From Epiperipatus broadwayi (Eukaryota; Onychophora; Udeonychophora; Euonychophora; Peripatidae), in contig JAQFVV010000063.1 of the NCBI GenBank assembly GCA_028023455.1, positions 5,814,794-5,878,793 on the forward strand: a stretch of DNA of 64,000 nucleotides, given 5' to 3'. Below, in pieces: positions 34,316-45,929 of the stretch. How positions within the stretch are numbered: position 1 is the first letter of the stretch; each line of letters opens with the position of its first letter. The position numbers and the translations under genes were made by a program. Under the pieces are notes generated by a model. That model saw only the letters and a program-made list of their open reading frames with translations, was not told the origin of the DNA and searched no databases.

Positions 34316-35844
34316 ATATATATATATATATAGGCTAATGTTAAGCATTTAGAAATGAGAGTGTGAAGATCTTAATCAATCACTTTTAATTTCATTCACT
34401 ATATATTAATAAATGACTTTTGCAAAATTTTTACAATTTACTGCAGATCAGGTCAAAAAGATATGGTAAATTAATTTTTATCTTTTCAAAGACTCTATCT
34501 AGTGTTTAGATGAGAATATTCATCAGCTTTATAATTTTATACAACACATGTGTTGGGTGATTTCCTTATGACTATTACAAAAAAAAAAAAAAACAAGGAC
34601 TAAATAAAAAAAAATTATTTATATATATTTAATGTCTTTATTCTTCATTTTTTGAAATATGGTCATATTAAACTATTGTTTTATATATATTCAGTTTAAT
34701 AAAAGTAAAACTGGAGATTATCTTCAGTTTCATTTAGTAAGTGAAAAAATAAAACCAAAATATTAATATTTTGATATTTTTTTTAAATATTAAAAAAGTA
34801 ATTTTCACTCCAATCAACTTTAGTCTATGCTAAACTCTAATTTCGGAAAATAGATTAAAATTCAAATCAAAAACTTTGCTTATAATCAATATTTAAAAAT
34901 AATAATTAGAATTGCAAATTTATATTTCCCTGCACAATTACTAGTAAAACTTTTATAAATATTTTAAAAAGTAGTTTCTTATAAATAAATGATTTTCGTT
35001 AAAAAAAAAAAAAGCATATTTTTTAAACACTTGCTTGTTATCAATCATAGTAAACACATGAACGAACGCCTTTGGAGAAATGGTGAATTATTTACTTGAC
35101 GCACACAGATTTTTAAACAAAATTTTTATTATTCTCAGTTAGATGTGAACACAAAGAATAATGAAAATACAACTGATTATCTGAGAAACAATACTATAAA
35201 TTTTGATTTCAGCATTTTTTAAATTTTATAGAAGCAATAAAATGAAGACTGTATTTGAAATGATTATTTTATTATTATAATTTTATTTATTTAAATGTAA
35301 TTTTCTTAGCTCATCTTTATTTCTCAATGCAAGAGTGAATTGAAAGAATTTTCATTATTTACACTCAACAAATATATAAGAAATACTAATAAAGTAAATA
35401 ATGTATCTAAAAAAATCATTTTTGAAAAAGAATTACAAATATTCTTTTAAACATATTTGCTTATTAAAAAAAATAAAATATTTCAAATATTTTCTTCTGC
35501 ATAATAAATAAAAAATATATTAAAAAGAAAGAAACAATTTGTCATCATTCAAAAAATTTTTATTACAGTTAAATTATGTTAAATATATATATATAAACGT
35601 ATATCTGTATTTTTGCATGCACATTCACAATATGTATTAATTACAAATGACCATTTATTAGTTAAAATGTACACAACATTCCTTATGCTTTTACCAGTTA
35701 TAAGTATCTATAAAATTGTAAAGTTTGAAAACATAGTATTCTTTTATTTTTCTTATAACTAAAGCACTTTCGATTATTATACTTGGTAGCAATTTGTAGA
35801 CATAACTACTAAGAAAAATAAAAATGTAAATAAAAATAATCGAC
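34316..35844. other. AT-rich spacer
   Basis: Begins with the (AT)n target of the LTR element, then AT-rich DNA with many A and T runs. No coding or repeat-family signal is recognised. Confidence 0.6.
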
Positions 35845-35986
35845 AAATACTAGCGATAGTTGTCTTGCATTGGTGGTCGAGAGGTCAGCACGACCGCCTT
35901 GCACTAGCAGGCAGTTTCCTGGGTTGCGGGTTCGCGTCCCGGCCGATGCTATGACATTTAAAAAAAAAATACTAGCGATAGTTGTC
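35845..35986 (+). mobile_element. tRNA-derived SINE with perfect 20-bp target duplication
   Basis: A body of about 100 bases (35,865-35,966) is flanked by identical copies of AAATACTAGCGATAGTTGTC (35,845-35,864 and 35,967-35,986), the hallmark of LINE-mediated retroposition. The body folds like a tRNA. The ends GCATTGG and CCGATGC give a full 7-bp acceptor stem, and a D-arm GTCG/CGAC is present. The T-arm has GCGGG, loop TTCGCGT and CCCGG (one mismatch). The pol III A box (TGGTCGAGAGG) and B box (GGTTCGCGTCC) are intact. A class II variable arm is possible. The anticodon loop is not canonical, so this is not a working tRNA gene. A short tail ATGACATTT plus poly(A) follows. It is very young, judged by the intact duplication. 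The minus-strand frame over it (35,809-36,000) is meaningless. Confidence 0.85.
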
Positions 35987-36169
35987 AAATATATAATCAT
36001 AAAATATAAACATTATTGCTTGTAACCTTCAAATATAATAATAAAATAAGTTTTTTAATTTAAAAAATAAAGTGTTTTGCTTTTGCAATTTTACACACAC
36101 ACATGTATATATTATATTTAATGTTTTCACAGTTGTATGATGTAAATAAATTATTTTTTGGGTAAAACC

Positions 36170-36600
36170 GTGTATTATTTTCTATTATATACCAATATTT
36201 CGACGAACTAGCATCCGCCATTGTCAAGATAAACTCTTAAAAGAAAATTTGTTCGATCTCAAACTGTAACATGACTCAGTAGGAGATGAAGCATGAGAAT
36301 CAGCTTGAAATAGTTTAGTATTCAGAATATGAGGTTTATCAAAATGTATATTTCTTTTACTTTTACAACTCATTAATTTAAAGTCAATATTAGAAGATTT
36401 AGATAAAATAAGAGTTTTCAATATGGCTGGAATACATTGTGCTTTATCTACCATATTTAAAGCAGTAGGTCTCTTTAATATTTCAATTGATTCTCTCATG
36501 GTTCTCAAATCATATCTCTCCAAATTAGCAAACATTTTTGCATTGTCAAAGTCAGGTTTGTAATCAATTTCTAAAAAATGGGAAGTAAAAACTGATGTGT
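36170..36600 (-). pseudogene. Penelope-like element 3' end: GIY-YIG endonuclease tail
   Basis: The minus-strand frame (36,535-36,224, open further upstream to about 36,600) reads VFTSHFLEIDYKPDFDNAKM and then FANLERYDLRTMRESIEILK followed by RPTALNM. The block of an aromatic residue near an R..R.ESIEI.K..N motif is the characteristic end of the GIY-YIG endonuclease of Penelope-like elements. The downstream tail on this strand contains a CGAAATATTGG motif, similar to the conserved short hairpin-forming tails of this group. The catalytic GIY-YIG residues themselves would lie upstream and are absent, the copy being cut off by an (AT)n tract at 36,608. It is too diverged to say whether it is the same family as the remnant at 7.7 kb. 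Confidence 0.6.
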
Positions 36601-36607
36601 TAATGTT

Positions 36608-36629
36608 ATATATATATATATATATATAT
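36608..36629. repeat. (AT)n microsatellite
   Basis: Short TA run marking the upstream break of the Penelope fragment. Confidence 0.9.
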
Positions 36630-37149
36630 TGAAATGATATAATTATTTCAGGTAATTATATTCATCAATAACAGAAAGAAAAGAATGTAAAACAGCATAG
36701 GGCATTCAAGTTAGGTCATTTGAATACAATAATGAAAAAATATATTTTAGAAGACAAATAACTCAAAATATTAACAAATAGTTATATGTTATGTCATGCA
36801 CGTATAATTTTTGCCACATATTCACACATGTAATAAAAAATTACATGTATATGGTGAAAATTATTTTCAATATTAAATTTAATTATTAAAAAAGTCAAAT
36901 AATAATAGTGTATATACTACTTTATGATGCAAATATGAGCAAGCAGCATGCTGCAGTTATAACAGAATGGATGCATAAAATACCTTTTTAGATTTATTTA
37001 AAATTTACCAATGCTTTCTAACTGGTATCAAATTTATACTCACGGAATGTAGCAGCAACAAACTTACTAAAGTTGGACACTATATAAACATCCCATTAAT
37101 ATATAAGTCATTCGTGAAAATGGCAATTTAACTATGATATAAACTGTTT
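36630..37149. other. AT-rich spacer
   Basis: No recognisable feature. It may contain eroded upstream Penelope sequence. Confidence 0.4.
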
Positions 37150-37345
37150 AAAGTCAGTGATGAACATTAGATCCAAAGGCTCCTCACTGACAAAGGCCAC
37201 AAGCCATAAACTAGTCTCAGGATATTGGATGAGTGGGCACTAGATGGGGATTTTATGCACAAGTCTTCTGGAATCCATTGATTATTCTGGCTTGCACTGA
37301 GTGGCAATGCATATAGTGTTTTGCCTGTTTTAATGATAAACATCA
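37150..37345. mobile_element. TIR element family A, truncated copy
   Basis: Right half of the family. It includes GATCCAAAGGCTCCTCACTG, ACAAGCCATAAACTAGTCTC, GGGCACTAGATGGGGATTTT and TCCATTGATTATTCTGG, and ends in GTTTTGCCTGTTTTAA. The left end is lost. Confidence 0.6.
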
Positions 37346-38871
37346 AGTGTAAATATTATTATATAGCAGGATCCATGTGACCTTCTTGTATACTTGCTAC
37401 TGATCAAGCTAGGTATATTTAGTATGAATGTCCAAACTAACTGCAATCAGACTGAGAGTTGATTAAATCTATCTACTTTAAACACCAACAGCAGCCACAT
37501 TTCCTGACTATAATTACCATAAGGTCAGTCCAAATTAAAGAGAGGATCCATTCCTGGTCACTGTAAACATTTTTACTTATAACAGATTTGATACTATGAT
37601 AAAATTAGGGTGTCATCTTTATTTTATAATAAAAAACACCCATAGGACAGATTCAAATCTCTTTTCTCTTTGACATCAAATCTCTCCATTAATTTACATC
37701 TGGCTCAGACGAACATGATAAAGATTACCAAATCAGTATCAATAATCAGTAATTTTATTGATTCAATGAACCTAATTAATTGTTTATCTCTAATCAAAGA
37801 CTCTATCTCAGTATCACAACCACAAGAGCATTATAGAATAAGAACTAGAAGCTGTTTGCAATGAATTAACAAACTAACTTTATTATGTCTCGTAATTTAA
37901 TTAGTTCTATATATTTATATAATATTGATATAATGTAATCATTATTACTATGAAGAAAATTGATTCATTGGTCAGATGGTTGTATTGTTTTTTTTTTCAG
38001 TTTATGACAATAATTTGCTATATTTGACCTGCATAATTAATATCTTCATTCCAATATTTGTCTAGTTAATGACATATTGAAAAAAATAATAAATAATAAT
38101 ACATAAAAAAATAAAAAAAATAAAATGTTTGATATATACGTTTATAAAAAACAAAACTATATATATATATAAATATTTACAGAAAGATAATATAATTTGA
38201 ACTTTGAATAAATATAATATTTTATCATTCTGGGCCTAAAAAATAGAACAATATACTCAGTTCATTGTTTGTATGGTTATCATATTCACTTTCTTCTTTA
38301 GGATCTTTACTTCAAGTTTGTATATTTGTGTTTCAATTTTATATGACTTCCACTTATTAAATTTGCAGTATATAATATCCCCCATCATTTCATTTAGCTT
38401 CAAACTGCAATAATTCAGTTTTGGCAGTTTTCTGATTTATTTTAGTTTAAATGCATAGGAAAATTGTATAATTATTACAGTGTTCTTGAATTTATGTTTG
38501 TATCAGCTAGGTTCATCACATACAATCCATTTTTCTTTTCTGTAAAATGTTTAGAGATTCAATTTGCATTTTTTAATTTTTTTTTCATAATATTGTATAA
38601 CATATTAAACTCTGGTATGTGGTATTTATGAATGAAAGTAAAACTTTTCTTCAATAATGATAGTTTTAATTTCAGATTCTATTACACTCCAGAGATGTAT
38701 TTTAGACACTTTCTTTCTATTTAATCACTGTTTTGTGAAAAGATCAAAATAAACACCCACTTGGAGGTTCAGATGCTCATGGCAAAGATATTTCTCTATA
38801 AGACTTATCATATTTTCAGGATATAATATATATCACATGACCACTACCTCTTATGCTTGTGTATAACTGTT
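37346..38871. other. Spacer without recognised genes
   Basis: The first 500 bases are somewhat more complex than average and could be an unidentified dispersed repeat. The open frame 37,670-37,864 (+) has no domain. The rest is AT-rich. Confidence 0.4.
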
Positions 38872-39127
38872 GTTAAAACAGGCAAAACTCACTATACATA
38901 ATGCTACACATAGCAAACTAGAGTAATCAATGGATGCCAGATTTAAGTGTAGTGCTCTCAGATCCAAGGCTCCTCAATGATGAAGGCTACAAGCCAGAAT
39001 CTAGTCTGGTGATGTTGGATGAGTAGGCACTAGATGGGAATTTTATGCACAAGCCTTCTGGCATCCATTGATTACTCTGTTTACCATAGGGAGGCACTAC
39101 TGTATGGAGAGTTTTGCCTGTTTTAAC
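38872..39127. mobile_element. TIR element family A, complete copy
   Basis: About 255 bp with terminal inverted repeats TTAAAACAGGCAAAACTC and GAGTTTTGCCTGTTTTAA that match over all 18 terminal bases. The interior is itself roughly symmetric: AGAGTAATCAATGGATGCCA on the left pairs with TGGCATCCATTGATTACTCT on the right, so the whole element can fold on itself. It has no ORF. This is a textbook MITE; the TTAA at both ends may be the target duplication. Confidence 0.85.
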
Positions 39128-39559
39128 AAAAGATATAATATATAATGAATATCATTCTTTGTCTGCTGATTTCTAAATACTAGCTTTGCATAGCTTAATT
39201 TTTGCAATTATCAATGCTGATTTTCTAAGATTCACCTATTTATATTTCTATTCTATATAATTGATGTGTATTCTATTTATAGTCTAGCTCATCAGTGTTT
39301 TTCAAAAAGTATATCCAAATCAACCAGACATAATTCATTATTTGTGTGGAACATTAATTCTTGTTTTGTTTTTGTTTTAATACTACTTTAATTCTTTAGT
39401 TTTAATTTCATATAAACCCTAATAAAATCCTAATTATATTTAAATCAGGTATTTATTAATCTTACTATATATTTGAATACAAGTATAATGTATATAACTG
39501 AGATGTAATTATAGGGGATTTGAACATAGGCTTTCAAGCTCCTGTCAGATATCCACTTC

Positions 39560-40300
39560 ATCTCGACTACATACATGTGAAAACATAAAATATCTACCAT
39601 ATATCTTTTTCATGCTAAACCAGCACTCATAAGTTGGTCAACCCAATCAGTGCTCACTTTATATTAAGATAGATAATTCTCTAACATTAGCAGACATGCT
39701 TCAATATTCTCCACTTTCCAACTCTTCAGCAATTTATATTATTGAAAATCTCATGATGGAATGCTCAAAGCCCTTGTTAATGCCAATATTATTATCATAC
39801 ATGAGATTTTAAGTCACTCTGATCCCTCGTATATAAGGCTTTAATATTTACATTTAAAGACATAGAAGAGAGATGGGCAGAATTCAGGTTGATTCTCTAA
39901 TATTAGAATACAATTATAATGAACTTTAGATGTAATTATAGGGAATTTGAACATAGTATTTAAAGCTCTCTTCAATTATACACTCCATTTTATACAACAA
40001 AATTGGCATCAACAAAGACCTTGAGCATTCCATCATCAGATTTTTAATAGTATGGATGGTGGAACAGATGGAGAGTGGAGAAGAATGAATCCCTTCCATT
40101 AAAGTTTGAATATTTGCTTGCTATCTTAATATAATCTGAGCACTAATTATATATACATGTGTGAGATAAAGATCTGGACCAACTGATGAATTCTAGTTTG
40201 GCACAAATTATGTTTATTAGAGATCATTTATCTTTTTCACACGTATGTGATCATGAGTATCATTTATAAAAGTCAGAGTGAGTAGCTGAAAGAATCTTGT
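39560..40300. repeat. Foldback repeat, family C, copy 2
   Basis: The left part (about 39,600-39,780) and the right part (about 40,000-40,270) are inverted relative to each other. CATGCTAAACCAGCACTCAT on the left corresponds to the ATGAATTCTAGTTTGGCA region on the right, and GATGGAATGCTCAAAG to CTTTGAGCATTCCATC-like sequence. A direct duplication of ATGTAATTATAGGG...TTTGAACATAG at about 39,506 and 39,928 adds to the mosaic. It is diverged from copies 1 and 3. Confidence 0.55.
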
Positions 40301-42731
40301 AGTCCTATCATAAAACATGAAATTAATTAATATTTAATAAACTATCAAGATATTTAGTTTAATTAAGCTTTATTTATATTTGTTTAGTGAAATAAAACTG
40401 CATTTCTGATTCTAATTTATTTTATCTTAGAATTTTGTTTTGCTTATTTTAATTACGTAAAACTTAAATTTAATATTATAATTTGTTGTGCTTTTTTTAC
40501 TTTATTTTCTATATATCCATATTTGAGACCAGCCTAAGTACACCTAATAATATAGCAGTTAATGTTATTTTATGCATTGTTTAAATGGTGCTTTATGAGT
40601 TACTAAAAGTTAATAATTCATATTTTAAATATTTAACTTTCAAATACTATTTTCATTTTCACATATGTTTAATATTATTAAAGCTATTAAAAGAAATAAA
40701 CTATTTATTAGTTAAATTAATAAAATTTATCAGAATTTTAATTAGAAAGTTAACTTTATATAAATTTATAAGTCAAATTAATAAATTGTAAGAGTGAATA
40801 AGCATTTATGATTGCAAAACAGTATGATTGACCTGAATTAAAATAATTCTCTGATGCAAATATAAATTATTGTAGTCCATTTTGTTGTTAATACAGTCAA
40901 TGCCTTTAAATTAAATCATGACCATTATTTTTTTTGATTGAACACAGATATAATAATTTTTAAAATTATTTCCCAATCAAATTATGGATGATTGTTTTTC
41001 ATAAATTATTATTCACACAATTTATTTATCCTTAAATTGGAGCTTGATCAAAATTAGGAAGTACCTGGTAAGTAATTAGGATTAATGCTAATAACAGATT
41101 ATAATAATATCTGTAAAGTGTAAAAGCAATTTTTATTTATAGCCAAAAAGTTTGAATTAACCAACATTTTATAATAAGGACAAAATAAAACATAGGCTTC
41201 TCAATGTGTAGTTGATTTTTATTATCTTTTTCATTTAAGAACACTTTATAATATTCAAACAATTGTTTAACTTATCACAACTTTCCATAATTTACTGTTC
41301 AATAGATTGTTGCTCACACACTTTTAGAATAGCATTGCTGAAATAACTCATATCTTTTTATCCAATCTTTAAAAAAATCAACTTAAAACTTTTTTTAAAC
41401 TGATGAAATAAAAATTAAAAGAATGCAAAGATAATAGTGAAAACAAAAACTAATTAAGTAATTAATTCATTTATAGCTTTTTGTTTACATCAAAATGCTT
41501 GTGCATGAGTAAAGATTTCCACTGCATTATTTATCATATTACATAGTTCAACCAATTCCATTTAAATATAGAGGCAGGATATTTAAATTACTAGCATAGT
41601 TTTAACCTTTCTAATTAATTAACCTGACCTTCAAGTTTTTAACCCAGTCTACCTATTCATGTGATATATAAATTAATAATAATTACCAAATAAGTTAGTA
41701 ACTTTATTTAATTACAGAATAAATTATTTGCTTGACTTTAGTAAAAATTACTTACTTTTAGATTAAATATTTTTTACTCAAAATATACTTTTATTTTATT
41801 TAATATATTTTAATGAAGTTATTATTTAACATATCCTTTTTTATATAAAATATAATTTTCAATAATTCTTTTTAAACTTTCCAAATGTTCAAGACATGCA
41901 CATACACTCACACAAGCGTATGCACTAAATATAATCAATAATTTAAAAGGAATGAAACTAAAGTATTACCCATTATAACCTATTTGAATCAAAACCTATC
42001 CCCAGTGAGTTATATTTAAGCTCAATATGTTTAACTTTTAATTTTAAACAACTCTGATATGAATCAATATTTTATGAAGTCTTATTTTAAAGCTATTTAT
42101 TTTAAAAAATCAGCTCTAAAGATCCTAATACAAATAAAATAACTATATTATTTATTACATATACTTAAAACATAGCAGGTTTATTCAGATTTAATTGATT
42201 AACTTACATTTTTGAAAAAAGCTATTAAACAATCTAATTAATATTTTTAAAATAAGTAATAGTTAGAATGCTGAGTAAATTATTTTAATCAATAAATTAA
42301 ACCATTTAGTTGAGATTTTATAATTAAATAGCAATAAATTAATTTATTTATTGCAATTTAAAAAAAATAATTTAAAAGCATTACAGCATATATTTAACCC
42401 ATAGGGTCAAATATATGGTTACAATAATATAAATTTATTACTAGTATAACGTTACTTTAAAATATGCTGCTTTCTTGCAAATCTGAAATTAGTAAATTAA
42501 ATATGTTTAAGAGAATCTGTTGATTTGAAAATAAATTAGAATTAGTTTGAAATTTTGAAATGTGTAATATATATATATAACTTTGTGTGTAAATTATTGC
42601 ACCATTAATCTTGAATCAAGGAATGGGTATCTAAGAATCAGATGCATATTACAATTACATATGGATTATAAAAATATAATACTACAAATTTTAATTACTG
42701 TATTTTCTAATATTTATTTATAAGTTTACAC

Positions 42732-42732
42732 G

Positions 42733-42779
<47 letters not shown>

Positions 42780-42780
42780 T
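42732..42780. repeat. Compound CA/TA/GA microsatellite
   Basis: CA repeats pass into TA and then GA repeats. Confidence 0.9.
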
Positions 42781-44204
42781 AAGCTCTTGCTGTGAATTAA
42801 AAAAAAAAACATTTTAGAAAGAAATAGACACGTGTGATCTTTAGAAGAATATATTTTTTAATTTTCTCATACATTGTTGTGGTCAAAATTATCATTTGAT
42901 AAATATACATCTGCTGTTTCTATTTGTTTTGCATGTAAAGTTTATTTTTTTGAAAGTTGTTGAGATTAAAATCTTGTATTCAGATTTGAGTGAAACAGTT
43001 ATTATTTTTTTAGAAAAGAGAGATTAAAATTTTATAGATAGATATTCTAACTTTAATATTTGTCTAAAATTATTTGTGTGCTGATATGTATTTAAAAGGA
43101 CGAGGGATATATAAAATTTTAATTTAATTAAATTAATTACTTGAGTTATGTTTTTATTATTTTTATTAATATTAAAATTATTTTGGAAACAGTTGAACAC
43201 AAGGCATTTGAAAACAAATGTTCAAAGTGTGTCTATTTATATACAAGGCGGAGAATGGGAATTTTAGTATCACGTGGTTTCTAGGAGATAACTATAGTAA
43301 TTTTGGATGTCATTAATTTTGCAGTGAAGGGGGTACTCTTAAAAAAAACTAGGTACTTGTTAAAAACTTTTTAATTAACTAGATTATTTTCTTCTAATAT
43401 ATATTTTTTTACAAATGATAAAGTTATTAACCATGATAGTCAGATAGCTAAATGTAGTGTGACAAGCCTTGTGAAGTCTTAGCTCCAATTGCCTAGATAA
43501 CTGCCAAGTTTTTTGTCATAAGGTAAAAATAAAACAAAAATCTAAAATAAAATAGAAGCCTATCTAACAATAAAAAGGAAATTATCTTTTCTAAATCTAA
43601 GCATCAAAGAAGTTACATTTAAATATATCCAGAAGGAAAATGTTATTGCACAGACCAATTAATCATTTATCAACATTTTCAATAACTTTTAAACTTTTTA
43701 TGACCATCTGTAATCACTAAACAAGTTTTGGAAACAATACATATTTTATCTAGAACTTTTAAAACTTAATAAGTATGAGCTTCTTTTGGTAATTTCTGCT
43801 TTCTAATTTTGTCAGCAAGTGTCACCCAGAAAACCCATGAACAATCAGATTAAAAATGAACTTTGAATTTGGGACTTTTGTTAAAAAAAAAAAATAAAGA
43901 CATTATTTCTATTAATAATAATTTTATTATGAAGTGTTAAAATACATTTTTTTTCTCTTAGATTTTCTAAACAAATATTTTTTTTTAAAAATAGCAAAGG
44001 TAATATTTAAAAATATTTTTTTTTGCTTTATATGAAATATATTTGCAAACATTCCAGAAAATCTTTTTGGTGAGAATAATAATACTTAAGAGTTATATAA
44101 TGATTCAATGATGTTTAATGAGTCATTAAGGATACAAGTACTAGAAGTGTTGATAAATTTAGTTTTTCTGAATAATTTGAATGTGGCCATCATATATATG
44201 GTGC

Positions 44205-44309
<105 letters not shown>

Positions 44310-45622
44310 TTGGTGAATTCCCCCTTATTACAACCTTGTTTTATCTGAGAGATGTGAATTTCTCTCCTTATGAGAATATTTCATCTTTTTTTTTGATAAC
44401 AGATGATTACTTTTCTTTTATTATATATTAAATGAGAATATTCATAAATATATGTAGTAATATCTTTACATTTGCCACTTATTAAAAAGCCATTACTTGT
44501 GACCCTAAGTTAGTTTGTTTAGAAGCTTCCTATATTATATTTTATATCAGTAGATAATGAAATACATTAAACTATATTCCAAATTACTTATTTATTTTAT
44601 TGGTAAATAATTGTAATACTCTTCTATATAATTCTACTTAAGGTTTTTTTCAGCTAATGGAAAGCCATGCTTAATATCATTTTGGATTATTTTACATTTT
44701 TCTCTATGACTTTGGAAAGCTGTAATAATTTCGAAAAAAAGTTTGTTATTAATGGTGATATGAATTCATTTAAATATCAATAAAATATAAGTATTTTTTT
44801 TATTAAATTTGGTTTTCATGTAATTTCTTTATAATGTCACTACTTATTTATCCTGAGATATTAAATACACATACCCTAATATTTTCCATTGCCTAGCTAT
44901 ATTAATTTACTGTTAAATATTTATTATAACATTGTAATATAAAAAGTAAAATGATGATGTATACATTAAAAGAAACTAGAATTAGTTATTTATTTATTTT
45001 AAATATATTTCAAGATCAGTAAAATGACTTTGATTTCGATGTATTATTACTTCAAATAGGCACATATATAATAGAAGTGTTTTAGATATAAATAAGTTTA
45101 CCTTTTATAAGTTTAGCTAGCCAGAAGTGAGAGATTTATTATTCTTGGTCAATAATTTATAGTTATAGGTTTGGCTTATTCAGTTCATAGGAAATATTAA
45201 ATAAGAAAATCCAACTTCACTTCCCATTATTTTTATGTGTACTGCACTATCACCTTTATCATAACATTAATTTAAGAAGCACTATAGTGTGAAACAAATA
45301 TAAGTATTAATTAATAAAATAAGTAAAAAGTTAATGTCCTGCCTGCAAAGTTCTTAAGCACTTTCAAATCCAGATCTATACTACGAATATGAAATTATAT
45401 CAGAAAACTTATTGCTAATAAACAAACATAATTTCAATTACATACGTCATTTTAACTTTGAAACTTCCTAAACACACATCTATAAGAAATAGATTTTTTA
45501 CCAATAAAATTAATTTTGTCTTTGTGGTTGTTTCCCAAAAAAGAGCACTTCTGAAATTAATGTTACAATAGACGATATTGTAATATGTATTTGAATTTTA
45601 GATAGTGATATGCAATTGATTC

Positions 45623-45630
<8 letters not shown>

Positions 45631-45709
<79 letters not shown>
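45631..45709. repeat. Long (AT)n microsatellite, about 78 bp
   Basis: Pure AT run immediately left of the hairpin element at 45.75 kb. Confidence 0.95.
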
Positions 45710-45713
<4 letters not shown>

Positions 45714-45742
45714 ATTAAAACAAAATTGTAATTATAATTGCA

Positions 45743-45922
45743 ATAATAAATTTAATGGTTTACAAACTAATATAAACAATCCTTAAGTCCTTAAGAAGTA
45801 CTTTTGGTTAATTTCTTAAACCTACCTCAACTGCCATTAAATTAAAAAAAAAAGAAATTAACTGAAAGTATTTTTGCAGATTTAAGAATTGTTCATAATA
45901 GTTTGTAAACCATTAAAATTAT
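45743..45922. mobile_element. Hairpin element between two (AT)n runs
   Basis: About 180 bp with inverted ends: AATTTAATGGTTTACAAACT on the left and AGTTTGTAAACCATTAAAATT-type sequence on the right. The symmetry continues inwards, where AAGTACTTTTGGTTAATTTC pairs with GAAATTAACTGAAAGTATTT. The central loop is short. (AT)n lies on both sides, a preferred target of many MITEs. No coding capacity. Confidence 0.65.
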
Positions 45923-45929
45923 ATATATA

